Below are positions 1 to 10,018 of a stretch of 64,000 bases of DNA, one piece after another. The stretch is taken from contig JBDHQI010000008.1 in assembly GCA_039806955.1 (NCBI GenBank), positions 1 through 64,000 of the forward strand. The letters run 5' to 3'. The position numbers were made by a program, and so were the translations under genes. This stretch comes from JADLHS01 sp039806955 (GTDB lineage: Bacteria > Verrucomicrobiota > Verrucomicrobiia > Limisphaerales > JADLHS01). How positions within the stretch are numbered: the first letter of the stretch is position 1; every line of letters begins with the position of its first letter. The notes under the pieces are model-generated. The model was not told the origin of the DNA, ran no database searches, and saw nothing but the letters and a program-made list of their open reading frames with translations.

Positions 1-94
1 TCAGACGCGCACGCCCAGCAACTGTTCAATCCACTTTGCTAAAATTGCGTTCCCTAAGTCCGACAGGCTGCTAGCTCCTTTCTTCGATGAGTTT

Positions 95-1573
95 TTAGCG
101 ACGCTCTGTGTTTTCTTTACTGTGGGCGCGCCCATCACGATACACAGCCTCCAATGTCGTCACTACCTGGCTCCAGGAAAAATCAGCTTCCATTCCGTTC
201 AGCCGAAAGCGCTTTAGCAATTTAGCGTCTTGAAATAGCAGCCACGCCTTCTGCATGGCCTTGAGCAAGGCCGATGATTCAGCTGCTTCGAATTTAATGC
301 CATTGGCTTGAGCCGAATTATCGGAGGCATCAATCACAGTATCATCCAGCCCGCCAGTACGACGCACAATCGGAATCGTGCCGTAGCGGAGACTGTAAAG
401 TTGATTCAATCCGCAAGGTTCGAATCGCGACGGCATGAGAAAGAAATCGCTGCCAGCCTCGATTTGATGCGCCAAGCCCTGATCGTAGCCGAATTGGATG
501 CCAATATGACCAGCGTATCGCGCGGCCAAATCGCGTAACGCCATTTCAAACTCCTGGTCGCCACTGCCCAGCATGACAAACTGCATCGGGATGCGCACGG
601 CAAGTGCTTGCTCCAACGCGCCCAGCATCAGATCAACGCCTTTTTGTGCCACCAGCCGGCTGACATTACCGAATAGCGGCAGATTGGAATTCACCTCCAG
701 TTGAAACCGTTCTTGCAACGCGCGCTTGCAGGTCGCTTTACCGGCCAGATCGGTGGCATTATAGGAAGCGGATAGAAATGGATTATTGATCGTGTTCCAT
801 TCGTCGTAATCCACGCCATTAAGGATTCCAATGAGATCAGCTCGACGACGGCGCAACAGTCCGTCCAGTCCCGCACCGAACGGTTCGGTGGTAATTTCCC
901 GGGCGTACCGTGGGCTGACGGTGGTAATGACATCCGCCGTGGCAATTCCGGCTTTGAGACAATTCAACTGCCCGTAAAACTCGGTGGTCTCAACATTGAA
1001 AAATACCGGTGGCAGATTGGTAAAATTAAAGGCCTGACGCGGAAAAACGCCCTGGTAGGCGAGATTATGAATCGTCAGGCAAAAGCGTGGGAAGTCCGGC
1101 CATGATCCGGCTTCGCGCTCTGTTTTGGCCAGCAGCGGCACCAGACCGACCGGCCAATCATGAACGTGGACGACTTGCGGTTTGAAAAGTAGATAGCGCG
1201 CTAGATGAACCACGCACTTGGAAAAAAAGATGAACCGCTCGGCGTTATCCGCGTAATCGTGCTGGCCATCATTGTAGAGTCCCGTCCGATCGAAAAATTC
1301 CGGTTGGTCTATGAAATAAACGGTGTGGCGCGGAGCAACGTCCAACGCGAGCAGTTGGGCGTCAACCCGGCGCTTGCCCAGCGGTAGATTGAAGCGCCAG
1401 TCCACCCGGCGGAGGCCGGCAAAATTTTCCCGGATGCCGCGATGCAATGGAGTAACGGTGACGACCTGATGGCCCGCTCGGGCCAAGGCTTTACCCAGGG
1501 CGCCCACGGAGTCGCCCAGCCCGCCGGTTTTCGAGTAGGGATGAACCTCTGAACTGGCGAGTAAAATTCTCAC
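95..1573 (-). CDS. glgA: Glycogen synthase (ADP-glucose type, GT5)
   Basis: Transfers glucose from ADP-glucose to the growing alpha-1,4-glucan in the cytoplasm, for storage glycogen. The N-terminus carries the ADP-glucose binding motif KTGGLGD at about residues 15-21 inside a typical GT5 start. The C-terminal half has RFEPCGLNQLYSLRYG followed by TGGLDDTV, the GT-B nucleotide-sugar site. About 492 residues is normal for bacterial GlgA. I place the start at the GTG at 1573, which overlaps the serS stop in a GTGA junction. An in-frame GTG at 1582 would add three residues and is less like family members. The overlap implies translational coupling to serS. No other glycogen gene is adjacent. Confidence 0.93.
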   Translation of the reverse strand: MRILLASSEVHPYSKTGGLGDSVGALGKALARAGHQVVTVTPLHRGIRENFAGLRRVDWRFNLPLGKRRVDAQLLALDVAPRHTVYFIDQPEFFDRTGLYNDGQHDYADNAERFIFFSKCVVHLARYLLFKPQVVHVHDWPVGLVPLLAKTEREAGSWPDFPRFCLTIHNLAYQGVFPRQAFNFTNLPPVFFNVETTEFYGQLNCLKAGIATADVITTVSPRYAREITTEPFGAGLDGLLRRRRADLIGILNGVDYDEWNTINNPFLSASYNATDLAGKATCKRALQERFQLEVNSNLPLFGNVSRLVAQKGVDLMLGALEQALAVRIPMQFVMLGSGDQEFEMALRDLAARYAGHIGIQFGYDQGLAHQIEAGSDFFLMPSRFEPCGLNQLYSLRYGTIPIVRRTGGLDDTVIDASDNSAQANGIKFEAAESSALLKAMQKAWLLFQDAKLLKRFRLNGMEADFSWSQVVTTLEAVYRDGRAHSKENTERR

Positions 1574-2877
1574 GCCACGCACCGAATGACGTCCGTGCCG
1601 AGATAGGGTTGCAGCGGCACGGGGATGGTTACACTCCCATCCGCTTGCTGGTGGGTTTCAATGAGCGCAACAAACAGCCGGGCGAGGGCCGTACCACTAC
1701 CATTGAGAATGTGCGGAAATCGGTTTTCGCCGGACTCGGATTTGAAACGCAAATTCATCCGTCGCGCCTGAAAATCCTCACAGTTGGAAACCGAGGAAAC
1801 TTCGAGGTAGCTCCCCTGCCCTGGCGCCCAAACCTCGAGGTCATAGGTCTTGGCGCTGGCAAACCCCATGTCGCCGGTGCAAAGCTGCACCACACGGTAA
1901 TGCAACTCGAGGCGTTGCAACACGCGCTCGGCGTGAGCAATCATTTTCTCGTGTTCAGCATAACCGTCTTCCGGTTTTACCACCTTGATCAACTCCACTT
2001 TGTCAAATTGATGCACACGGATCATGCCGCGCGTGCCCACTCCCGCCGCGCCCGCCTCGCCGCGAAAGCACGGAGTGTAGCCGCAGTAGTAAATCGGCAG
2101 TTGGCTCTCGGCCAGCAGTTCATCGCGGTGAATGTTTGCGATCGGCGTTTCCGCAGTGGGAATCAGGTAAAGCTTGCCCAGCGCCTCGGTTTTGTCGCCT
2201 TCAGCCACGCCGTAGTATTGATCGCGGAATTTCGGAAATTGTCCGACGCCGATGAGACATTCCGGGCCAACCATGAAGGGCGGCGAAATTTCAGTGTAGT
2301 GATGTTCTTTTGTGTGTAGATCGAGCAGAAATTGGATCAGCGCGCGCTCCAGTTTCGCGCCCCAATGCGTGTAAAGTAGAAAGCCGCTGCCCGACAACTT
2401 GGTGGCGCGGGCAAAATCAATCAACTTCAAGTGCTCACACAATTCTACGTGTGTCCGGGGTTTGAAGGCGAATTCGCGTTTTTGTCCAAACTGACGCACT
2501 TCAGGATTGTCAGCCGCCGATTTACCGACGGCGACCGATTCATGCGGGAGATTGGGCAGGCTCAGCAGTCGTTCATCCCGCTGCACCTCAGCCGCTTTGG
2601 CTTGCGCATCGAGCGCGGAAATTTTGTCACCCAAATCCCTGGTCTCGGCTTTCTTCGCTTCGGCCGCGTCGCGCTTTTGCTGCGCCATCAAGACGCCGAT
2701 TTCCTTGGAAACCCGATTTCGCGCGGCCTTGAGTGACTCGACTTCGGCCAACGCTTTGCGCCGCTGTTCGTCCGCGTGCAAAATCTCGTCAATCAATCGT
2801 TCGTCTCCCGCTCCCCGTGTGGCGAGGCGTTCGCGGACAAAATCGGGTTTCTCTCGAATCAGTCGGATATCCAGCAC
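1570..2877 (-). CDS. serS: Seryl-tRNA synthetase
   Basis: Charges tRNA-Ser with serine; a tRNA-Ser(GGA) lies elsewhere in this window. The 435-residue protein begins MLDIRLIREKPDFVRERL, the usual SerRS start, encoded here from a GTG. A long charged N-terminal coiled-coil arm spans about residues 30-105 and would contact the long variable arm of tRNA-Ser. The class II motif 2 region FRGEAGAAGVGTRGMIRVHQ and the motif 3 segment NGSGTALARL are intact. It overlaps glgA by 4 nt downstream and follows a small membrane protein gene after about 100 bp. Confidence 0.96.
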   Translation of the reverse strand: MLDIRLIREKPDFVRERLATRGAGDERLIDEILHADEQRRKALAEVESLKAARNRVSKEIGVLMAQQKRDAAEAKKAETRDLGDKISALDAQAKAAEVQRDERLLSLPNLPHESVAVGKSAADNPEVRQFGQKREFAFKPRTHVELCEHLKLIDFARATKLSGSGFLLYTHWGAKLERALIQFLLDLHTKEHHYTEISPPFMVGPECLIGVGQFPKFRDQYYGVAEGDKTEALGKLYLIPTAETPIANIHRDELLAESQLPIYYCGYTPCFRGEAGAAGVGTRGMIRVHQFDKVELIKVVKPEDGYAEHEKMIAHAERVLQRLELHYRVVQLCTGDMGFASAKTYDLEVWAPGQGSYLEVSSVSNCEDFQARRMNLRFKSESGENRFPHILNGSGTALARLFVALIETHQQADGSVTIPVPLQPYLGTDVIRCVA

Positions 2878-2976
2878 GTGAAGATTATAGAAACGAACCG
2901 ATTAGAGTCGCAAGGCCGAAGCCCAAACCGGAAGCCCCAACCCGCCGGCGGCAACAGAGTTTTGCGCTTGGCGGGA

Positions 2977-3177
2977 TCAGGATTTTTTTGCGCCACGCCG
3001 CGCAAAGAACCACATCGCCAAACCGAAGATCAGCATGACGACGCCCCAGACCAGATTGACGTTGATATTCAGCGAACGGGTGTATTGTTCCTTGCCTCCG
3101 ATCAAGCCGTAAATCACGAGCAGCACGCCGTAAATGCTGAACAAAATTCCGATAGGTAAGCGCAGGTCGAATTGCAT
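2977..3177 (-). CDS. Small two-helix membrane protein
   Basis: A 66-residue protein with two hydrophobic segments (about residues 7-27 and 41-60) and a positively charged tail (RRGAKKS). This predicts a hairpin in the inner membrane with the C-terminus inside. It starts with ATG 19 bp after the symporter gene upstream and is likely co-transcribed with it. I do not recognise a named family. It could be an accessory subunit of the symporter, inferred only from position and size. Confidence 0.7.
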   Translation of the reverse strand: MQFDLRLPIGILFSIYGVLLVIYGLIGGKEQYTRSLNINVNLVWGVVMLIFGLAMWFFARRGAKKS

Positions 3178-3196
3178 GTGGATTGGGCGTTAAAAG

Positions 3197-4873
3197 TTAC
3201 CAGAATAGGAGGTTTAAAATGATCACCGCCACCATGATGATTGCCCCCAGCACGGCGGGTCGCGCCAGCCAGTGATCCTCGTGGCCGCGTTGTTTTTCCG
3301 TGAGCGAATAGACCAAGCCGCGTAGTTCCGCGTCGCTCTTATTGCGCTGGGTGGCGAGGGACAAAACGGCGTTGACCATGAACGTGACGGAGAAGGCGAC
3401 GATGGCCACCCAGAAACTTTGCGACATTTCCTTTGGAAACTCGATTACCGGACTGAGCCAGCCGCCCTTGATTCCCGCCGGATTGCCGGTGGCGAAGCAG
3501 AGCCCGTGAAACACAACGGCGGACGTGGTACCCACCATCAAGCCCCAGAACGCTCCGGTGTTATTCGAGCGTCGGGTGAACATGCCCAGCAGGAACGTGG
3601 CGAACAACGGAGCGTTCACGAAGCCGAATACCAGTTGCAGGATGGACATGATGTTGTTGTATTTCGACGCGATCAACGCCGAACCCATTGCCAGAATAAT
3701 GCCGCCCACCGTCGCGATTTTCCCCATGTGCAACAGTTCGGCGTCGCTCTTTTTTCCGCCGATGGTCTGGTAGAGATCATAAGTCCAGACGGTGTTGAAC
3801 GCCGTGACATTGGCGGCCATGCCGGACATGAACGAAGCCATCAATGCCGTGAGCGCCAACCCCAACAGCCCGTTCGGAAAGTAGTGGAAAATCATCGAAG
3901 GCAACACTTGATTATAATTCAGCGCGCCATCGCGCAACGGTATGGAATAGCCGCCGGCGACGGCATCACTCGTCAAACCATACGCAATCATGCCCGGCAG
4001 GATGATGATGGCCGGAAACAACATTTTCGGAATCGCGCCAATGATCGGCGTGCGCCGCGCCGCGCCCATCGAGTTGGCCGCCAGCGCGCGTTGCACCTCG
4101 GCGAAGTTCGTACACCAGTAGCCGAACGAGAGCACAAAACCGAGGCCGAACAGGATGCCGTACCAGGGCACGCCGAGCGGGTTGTTTGCGCCGCCGGCCT
4201 CAGCCCACGAGTGCATGCGCCCCGAATCCAGTTTCGCCACCAGCCCTTCCCAACCCCCAATATCTTTCAACGCCAGATAGGCGAGCGGCGCGATGCCGAA
4301 CACAATCATGAAGAATTGCAACACTTCGTTGTAAATGGCCGAACTCAAGCCGCCTTTGAGCACGTATGCCAGCACAATGACGGAAGTTACCACGAGACAA
4401 ACGTAATAATTCCAACCCAGCAGCGCGTCGAGCAGATCGGCCAGGGCGTGCATGGAAATACCCGAGGAAAAAATCGCCATGAACGCGAAGGAAATCGAGT
4501 TGAACGCGCGCGTCCGTTCATCATAACGCATCTTGAGATATTCGGGCACGGACTTCGCCTTCGAGCCGTAGTACATCGGCATCATGAAGATGCCGAGAAA
4601 CACCATCGCGGGAATCGCGCCCACCCAGTAAAAGTGCGATGTCATGATGCCGTATTCCGCGCCCGAGGCCGCCATGCCAATCAGTTCCTGTGCGCCCAAG
4701 TTGGCCGAGATGAACGCCAGCCCGGTCACCCAGCCCGGGATGGCGCGACCGGAAAGAAAGAAATCGTCGGCGCTCCGCGTGAAGCGTTTTAAGGCGAAGC
4801 CAATGCCCACCACAAAAACGAGATAAATCCCCAAAATGGAGTAATCGAGCAGATTGAGTGAATTAAAGTGCAT
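3197..4873 (-). CDS. Sodium:solute symporter (SSS family, sugar-type)
   Basis: Secondary transporter coupling Na+ entry to solute uptake across the inner membrane. The 558-residue protein has the SSS layout: a first helix LLDYSILGIYLVFVVGIG, then SADDFFLSGRAIPGWVTG, then SANLGAQELIGMAASGAEYG, with further helices to the C-terminal segment ending NLLFW. The helix 1/2 motifs resemble the SGLT/sugar branch rather than the acetate or proline branches. It lies downstream of an aldose epimerase and a sugar ABC importer on the same strand, which supports a sugar substrate. The exact solute cannot be read from the sequence. Confidence 0.88.
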   Translation of the reverse strand: MHFNSLNLLDYSILGIYLVFVVGIGFALKRFTRSADDFFLSGRAIPGWVTGLAFISANLGAQELIGMAASGAEYGIMTSHFYWVGAIPAMVFLGIFMMPMYYGSKAKSVPEYLKMRYDERTRAFNSISFAFMAIFSSGISMHALADLLDALLGWNYYVCLVVTSVIVLAYVLKGGLSSAIYNEVLQFFMIVFGIAPLAYLALKDIGGWEGLVAKLDSGRMHSWAEAGGANNPLGVPWYGILFGLGFVLSFGYWCTNFAEVQRALAANSMGAARRTPIIGAIPKMLFPAIIILPGMIAYGLTSDAVAGGYSIPLRDGALNYNQVLPSMIFHYFPNGLLGLALTALMASFMSGMAANVTAFNTVWTYDLYQTIGGKKSDAELLHMGKIATVGGIILAMGSALIASKYNNIMSILQLVFGFVNAPLFATFLLGMFTRRSNNTGAFWGLMVGTTSAVVFHGLCFATGNPAGIKGGWLSPVIEFPKEMSQSFWVAIVAFSVTFMVNAVLSLATQRNKSDAELRGLVYSLTEKQRGHEDHWLARPAVLGAIIMVAVIILNLLFW

Positions 4874-4990
4874 GCTTGGTTGGGGCGTCAGCCATTTCGT
4901 TCCATTCGCAATGCGCAGAAAATATAGATTCTCGGGGGCAAGGCAACATTTTCAATGGAGAGAAATTCAGGGTAAAGACCGGCAACCCTC

Positions 4991-5995
4991 TTATTCGCGA
5001 CGGACCTGACGGCGGGCCCGGCGGCGCTGGAAAAATTGGTCCACCAACACGCCAACCAGCACCACCGCGCCCATCACCGCAAAATTCAGCGAACTATCAA
5101 TGCCCAGAAGATTCACGAGATTCTGCAATACCAGGAGCAACGCGGTGCCAATGACGATGCCGATAACCGAGCCCTCGCCGCCGCTTAAACTGCAACCGCC
5201 CAGCACCGCCGCCGCGATTCCGTATAACTCGTAAAAATTGCCATGATTCGACGGCACGATCGAGTTGGTGTAAAACGCAATCAAAATGCCTGCCCCTCCG
5301 GTCAGCATGGCGGCGATCACGTAGGCGCTGCCCACCACGAGTCGGGTGTTGATGCCTGAAAAACGCGCCGCTTGTTCATTGCGTCCTACAGCGAACAAGT
5401 AACGGCCATAGACCGAGCGATGCAGCAAAAACCACAGGAGCACCACCAAAATGATCAAGATCACAAACGGCGCAGGCAATCCGGGAAACCATTCTTTCGT
5501 GACGCCCGGCTCAGACGAAGTGGCGATGCGAAACCACCGGCCCGCCGTCAGGCTGCGTAACAGTTCAAGACCTTTTGCGCCTGAAAACCCGGTCGTGCGA
5601 TCGCCAGCGACGTGCCGCGCGACGCCGCGATAAATTAGCAGACCGCAGAGCGTCACAATGAATGGCTGCAACTTCGCTTTGGTCACCAACCAGCCATGCG
5701 CCGCGCCGAGCAATGCGGCGATCAACAGCACGGTCACGATGACGATCGGCCAGGCCAGGTGCCATTCACTTACGCCCAGCGTCAACAACACCCCGGTTAG
5801 CGCGCACATCGAGCCCACGGATAAATCCACGCCGCCCGTGATGATCACCAGTCCCGCGCCGAGACTGAACACGCCGTAGAGTCCGATGAGATTGGCGGTG
5901 TTGATCAGATTGGCTGGTGACAAAAATTTCGGATTCAGCACTGTGGTGACGACGCACAGCAGCAGCAGCAGTGTAATTCCCAGTTCCTTTTTCAT
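4991..5995 (-). CDS. ABC sugar importer permease (RbsC/XylH-like)
   Basis: Inner-membrane channel subunit of a carbohydrate-uptake (CUT2) ABC transporter. The 334-residue protein has about 8-10 hydrophobic helices. It contains the family motif GGVDLSVGSMCALTGV near residue 55 and ELYGIAAAVLGGCSLSGGEG near residue 255, both typical of RbsC/XylH/MglC. It begins 7 bp after the ATPase stop codon, so the two are in one transcription unit. It is intact, whereas its ATPase and binding-protein partners are frameshifted. Confidence 0.9.
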   Translation of the reverse strand: MKKELGITLLLLLCVVTTVLNPKFLSPANLINTANLIGLYGVFSLGAGLVIITGGVDLSVGSMCALTGVLLTLGVSEWHLAWPIVIVTVLLIAALLGAAHGWLVTKAKLQPFIVTLCGLLIYRGVARHVAGDRTTGFSGAKGLELLRSLTAGRWFRIATSSEPGVTKEWFPGLPAPFVILIILVVLLWFLLHRSVYGRYLFAVGRNEQAARFSGINTRLVVGSAYVIAAMLTGGAGILIAFYTNSIVPSNHGNFYELYGIAAAVLGGCSLSGGEGSVIGIVIGTALLLVLQNLVNLLGIDSSLNFAVMGAVVLVGVLVDQFFQRRRARRQVRRE

Positions 5996-6002
5996 GTTCG
6001 GG

Positions 6003-7509
6003 TTAGGCGATTTGCGCGGTCGCCAGCGATTTGCCCATGGCCAATCGCATCACGTTTTCCTCCGTGCATTCGGAGCGGTTCAAACAACCGGTGATGCGCC
6101 CCTCGTGCATGACGACGATGCGATCGCTCAAGTTCAACAGCTCTTCCATGTCCGAACTCACCATCAAAACCACCGTCCCCTGCTCTGCCAATTGTCGCAT
6201 CAATCGGTAAATCTCCGCCTTCGCGCCGACATCAATCCCCCGCGTGGGTTCATCCAAAATCAACACGCGCGGCGACAACGAGAGCCATTTGCCCAACACC
6301 ACCTTTTGCTGATTACCCCCACTCAGATTGCGCACTGACGTTTCTGCATCAGGCGTCCGGATGTGTAATAATTTCCGCCGCCGTCCGCTCACGGGAACGC
6401 TGGATGATCCCCCCGATCGCATATCGGAGTAACGATGGCAACGTGAGATTTTCCCGCACTGACAGATCCACCACCAACCCTTCCGCCCGCCGGTCTTCGG
6501 GCACGAGATACACGCCGTGTCGAATTGCGTCTGCGGGACTTTGAACCGGGATCGCCTGCCCGGCCAGACTGACCTCGGCGCTCCCCGGCTCATCCAGTCC
6601 GACGATGGCCTTCATGATTTCCGAGCGCCCGGCGCCGACCAAGCCCGCGAAGCCGAGGATTTCTCCGCGCGCCGCCGTGAAGTTTACCACCTGATTGGGA
6701 AAGCGGCTCGACCGCGCGTGGCGCACTTGCAGAAAATCCGGTATTGGCGCGCGCGCTGGTGCTTGATAGCTATTTCGGATCTCGCGCCCAACCATCAGAT
6801 TCACAATCGTGTCATGGCTCAACGCGGATCGATCCAATTCGCCCGCGTTGCGTCCATCACGCAGCACCACCACGCGGTCGGCAATGTGTTCGATCTCGCT
6901 CAGCCGATGTGAAATGTAAACCACGCTGACGCCCTGCTGTTTGAGTTCCAGGGTCAGTGTCAACAACCGATTTGCCTCCTGCAACGTCAGCGACGCCGTC
7001 GGTTCATCCATGATGATGAGCCGGGCCTGGAGTGATAACGCCCGAGCGATTTCCACCATCTGCTGTTCTGCCAGCGATAATTCGCTCACGCGTGTTCGAC
7101 TGGAGAACGTGACTCCCAAACGCCGCAGCCACGGCGCGGTGGCCGCGTGGATTTGGTTGAAGCGGATCAACCCAAACCGATTGCGCGGTTCACGGCCAAA
7201 GAACACGTTGGCCACCACATCCAGGTTGTCGAGCACGTTAAGCTCCTGATGAATGAACGTCAGGCCCAAACGGAGCGCCGCGTGCGCATCCAGAATTTTG
7301 ACCGCGACTCCGCCGATTTGAATTTCGCCCGTATCCGGCGGAAAAATGCCGCCGACAATTTTCATCAACGTGGATTTACCCGCGCCATTCTCCCCGCACA
7401 ACGCCACCACTTCCCCGGTGCTGACGTCCAGGGAAACATCATCCAGCGCCAGCACTCCCGGAAAACGCTTCGTGATGTGCCGCAGCGAAAGTAGCGTCGA
7501 ACCGCGCAT
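6003..7509 (-). pseudogene. Sugar ABC importer ATPase (RbsA/MglA-like), frameshifted
   Basis: Double-cassette CUT2 ATPase. Frame one covers the first cassette (Walker A GENGAGKST near residue 40, signature LSLAEQQ, Walker B LIIMDEP) and the start of the second cassette (GLVGAGRSEIMKAI), then stops at 6349. The C-terminal signature LSGGNQQKV and Walker B VLILDEPTRGIDVGAK continue in another frame from about 6375 to 6003. Against family members, about 3-4 residues between the Glu/Ala-rich helix and HIRTPDAE are also missing. This suggests a roughly 10-11-nt deletion rather than a single-base slip. Either the gene is decaying or the assembly has an error here. Confidence 0.8.
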
Positions 7510-7552
7510 GAGTCGTTAGCAGTTGGCGGCGACGCGAGGCATGAGCCGAAGG

Positions 7553-8532
7553 TTACTGGTTCAGCAGGCGGCGCAAGTCGGCCTGAAACGCCGCGACATC
7601 CGCCCGCTTCAAACTGCGCGTCGGGATGATCTGCTGTCCGCCAGCCAACGCGGTTTTATCCCCGCCAAGGTAACGCGCCATTTGCAACATGGCTTGCTTG
7701 CCAAACTCAAACGGTTGTTGCACCACCGTGCCGTAAATCTCGCCGCTCGCCACGCCGGCCAGCGTTTCCTCGCGTTCATCGAAGCACACGACTTCACCCT
7801 GCCGCCCGCGCCCGCGCGCCGGACCGCGTTCAGAATGGCTGGCCCGTTGTAATCGTACAACCCCACGAGCAGAGCGATATCCGGATACTTCACCAGCGTG
7901 TCCTCGGCATTTTTCTGCGCGCGCACCAAATCGGTGTCATCTGTCCGCAAATCAATGATTTTCACGTTCAACTCCTGCCTGATGCCGTTGTAGCGATCCG
8001 TCGCGTTTTGCGCATCCGCATAACCAACGAACGCCATGATCGAACCGCCGCCGGGCAGTGCTTCCTTGATGAGTTTACCCGCTTCGACTCCCGCTTGAAA
8101 ATTGTCCGTGCCAATGTAGCAAACGCGCTGACTGTCTGGCGCGTCACTGTCGCAAGTAATGAGCAAAGTGGTTGCTGCGATTTTATTCAAAAACTTCGTC
8201 TGGTTTCGGGGATCAATGGCGCTCACGGCGATGCCATCCACTCCATGCGCCATCAGGTCGTCCAGAATTTGTTGCTGCTCCGCCGCGCTACCGGTCGCTG
8301 GAATGCGAAAATCCACCTCGATGTTACTCAACTCCGCTTGGGCCGCGTCGCAACCGCGTCGTGCCAGCGTCCAAAACGTCGCCGCCGTATTGGAAACGAA
8401 AGCCAGCTTCAGTTTCTTCGCGCTATTGCTGGCAGCGGAATTGGCATGCGTGGCATCCGCACCGTTTTGGCCACAACCGTTCAGCGCCAACGCCAACGCG
8501 ACCAGCGCAAAACTTGTGAGGAGTTGTTTCAT
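7553..8532 (-). pseudogene. Periplasmic sugar-binding lipoprotein (RbsB-like), frameshifted
   Basis: Solute-binding protein of the ABC importer. A lipoprotein signal (lipobox LNGC near residue 20) is followed by the two-lobed periplasmic binding fold: LAFVSNTAATFWTLARRGC, GVDGIAVSAIDP, YIGTDNFQAGVEAG. The frame is lost near 7785-7790 after AGAGGRVK. The expected continuation VVCFDEREETLAGVASG is found one frame over and runs to a TAA at 7553. One missing base would restore a protein of about 325 residues. The gene lies 43 bp upstream of the ATPase gene, which is also frameshifted. Confidence 0.82.
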
Positions 8533-8588
8533 TGAGCTTGGTTCAGTCGCCGTCGAAAGCCGGATTCCGTCGGACCCAGCGCATCCGC

Positions 8589-9728
8589 TTAGCGGGTCGA
8601 GAATCGGTAAACGATCGTGTTATGAAACGTCTGACCGGGGCGCAGCACCACCGAGGGGAAACCGGGTTTGTTGGGGGAATCGGGATAATGCTGCGGCTCC
8701 ATGCAGAACGCCGTGCGTCGCTGATACGTTTTGCCGCCTTTGCCGGCGATCGAGCCGTCCAGGAAATTGCCCGCGTAAAATTGCAGTCCTGGCTCGTCGC
8801 TTAGCACTTCCATCACGCGGCCGGTGGTCGGCTCATAAACGCGCGCCATCAGACCAAACTGGCCGAGCGGTTTCTTGATGATCCAATTATTGTCGTAACC
8901 CGGCCCGTATTGCAGAATGGGATTGGGATCATTGATACGCGCACCAATGGCTGTCGAGGTGCGGAAATCAAACGGCGTTCCCGCCACGTCCATGAACGCG
9001 CCGGTGGGGATCAGTTCGCTGTCAATCTCCGTGATCTGATCCGAGTTCAGGTAAACTTCGTGACCGAGAATGTCGCCATTCCCCTGCCCGCGCAGATTGA
9101 AATAGGAATGATGCGTCAGGTTGACCACCGTGGGCTGGTCGGTCGTGGCGCGAAAAGTGAGCTTCAATTCATTTGCGTCGGTCAGCGTGTAAGTCGCAGT
9201 GACCTCCAGATTGCCGGGGAAACCCTCTTCGCCGTCCTTGCTGAGATAATGCAGCTCCAGACTGTTCCCCGTCGCTTTGACTACGTCCCAAACTACCTTG
9301 TCGAAGCCCTTGATGCCGCCGTGGAGCGAATTCCGTCCGTTGTTGGCAGCCAGGGAATACGTCTTACCATCCAGGGAAAATTTCGCGCCGCCGATGCGGT
9401 TGCCGTAACGCCCGATGATCGCGCCGAAATATGGCGTGTCTTTCAGATAACCTGCCAGATTATCGTAGCCCAACACCACGTCGTCGAAGTGCCCGCTGCG
9501 GTCCGGCATCCGGAGAGATTGTACCAAGCCGCCATAATTCATGATGGTCGCCTCAGCGCCCTTGGCATTGCGCAACGTGTACAAAGTGACGGATTGACCA
9601 TTCACTGAACCGTACGGGATGGAAGTAACGTGGGATGTGGTCATACAGCATTTCGAGGCGCAGCCCGAGATCACCAGCGCGGTAACGCCCAGCGTGGCAA
9701 CGGCGGCCCATTGAATTGTTCGTTTCAT
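8589..9728 (-). CDS. galM: Aldose 1-epimerase (mutarotase), exported lipoprotein
   Basis: Interconverts alpha and beta anomers of aldoses. The start MKRTIQWAAVATLG at 9728 gives a signal peptide with lipobox VISGC, so the enzyme probably acts in the periplasm. An upstream ATG would add 18 non-conserved residues. Family motifs are present: NYGGLVQSLRMPDRSG, PYFGAIIGRYGNRIGGAKF, NGRNSLHGGIKGFDKVVWD with its His, and NLTHHSYFNLRGQG with the catalytic His pair. EPGLQFYAGNFLDG and CMEPQHYPDSPN follow near the C-terminus. At about 379 residues it has full length. It is first in the strand-wise run epimerase, binding protein, ATPase, permease, symporter, which fits periplasmic sugar processing before uptake. 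Confidence 0.93.
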   Translation of the reverse strand: MKRTIQWAAVATLGVTALVISGCASKCCMTTSHVTSIPYGSVNGQSVTLYTLRNAKGAEATIMNYGGLVQSLRMPDRSGHFDDVVLGYDNLAGYLKDTPYFGAIIGRYGNRIGGAKFSLDGKTYSLAANNGRNSLHGGIKGFDKVVWDVVKATGNSLELHYLSKDGEEGFPGNLEVTATYTLTDANELKLTFRATTDQPTVVNLTHHSYFNLRGQGNGDILGHEVYLNSDQITEIDSELIPTGAFMDVAGTPFDFRTSTAIGARINDPNPILQYGPGYDNNWIIKKPLGQFGLMARVYEPTTGRVMEVLSDEPGLQFYAGNFLDGSIAGKGGKTYQRRTAFCMEPQHYPDSPNKPGFPSVVLRPGQTFHNTIVYRFSTR

Positions 9729-9790
9729 TCTATGAATTGTTGTCGCGCTGCCGGATTTCGTGCGGCTATAGCGTGAATTCATGTTTACGA

Positions 9791-9803
9791 GGAAACCGTT
9801 TCC
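9791..9803. promoter_or_regulatory. Candidate LacI-type operator upstream of galM
   Basis: A perfect 13-bp inverted repeat, GGAAACCGTTTCC, lies 63 bp upstream of the epimerase start. The half-site GAAAC/GTTTC resembles operators of LacI/GalR regulators, although the odd symmetry centre is less usual. No LacI-type regulator gene is in the window. The rest of the 290-bp interval 9729-10018 holds no gene I can support. It also contains three near-copies of CCGATTCTG at about 9819-9842. Confidence 0.35.
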
Positions 9804-10018
9804 GGAGCAAGACGGATTCTGCCGATTCTGGCCGATTCTGCCGAAGTGCCGGATTGCGAATCACGCCGCCCCCGGTCTAAATGTGGAGGGGGGCAGTGAC
9901 GCGCGGCACGGGGAAACAGAAACAGACTGCGCCACGAAACCGAATTACACCGAACAGACTTCCTCGTTGTTGTTTCCGAAAGACCTCAACGCATTGGCAC
10001 ACGAATGTCCGTCACTCG

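Noticed and set aside
3419..4792. Long open frame (457 codons) opposite the sugar symporter
   Set aside because: Composition is dominated by His/Arg/Gln typical of an antisense shadow; the symporter on the other strand has clear family motifs.
9819..9842. Three near-copies of CCGATTCTG
   Set aside because: Irregular period (9-10 bp), too short and too few to call a functional repeat.
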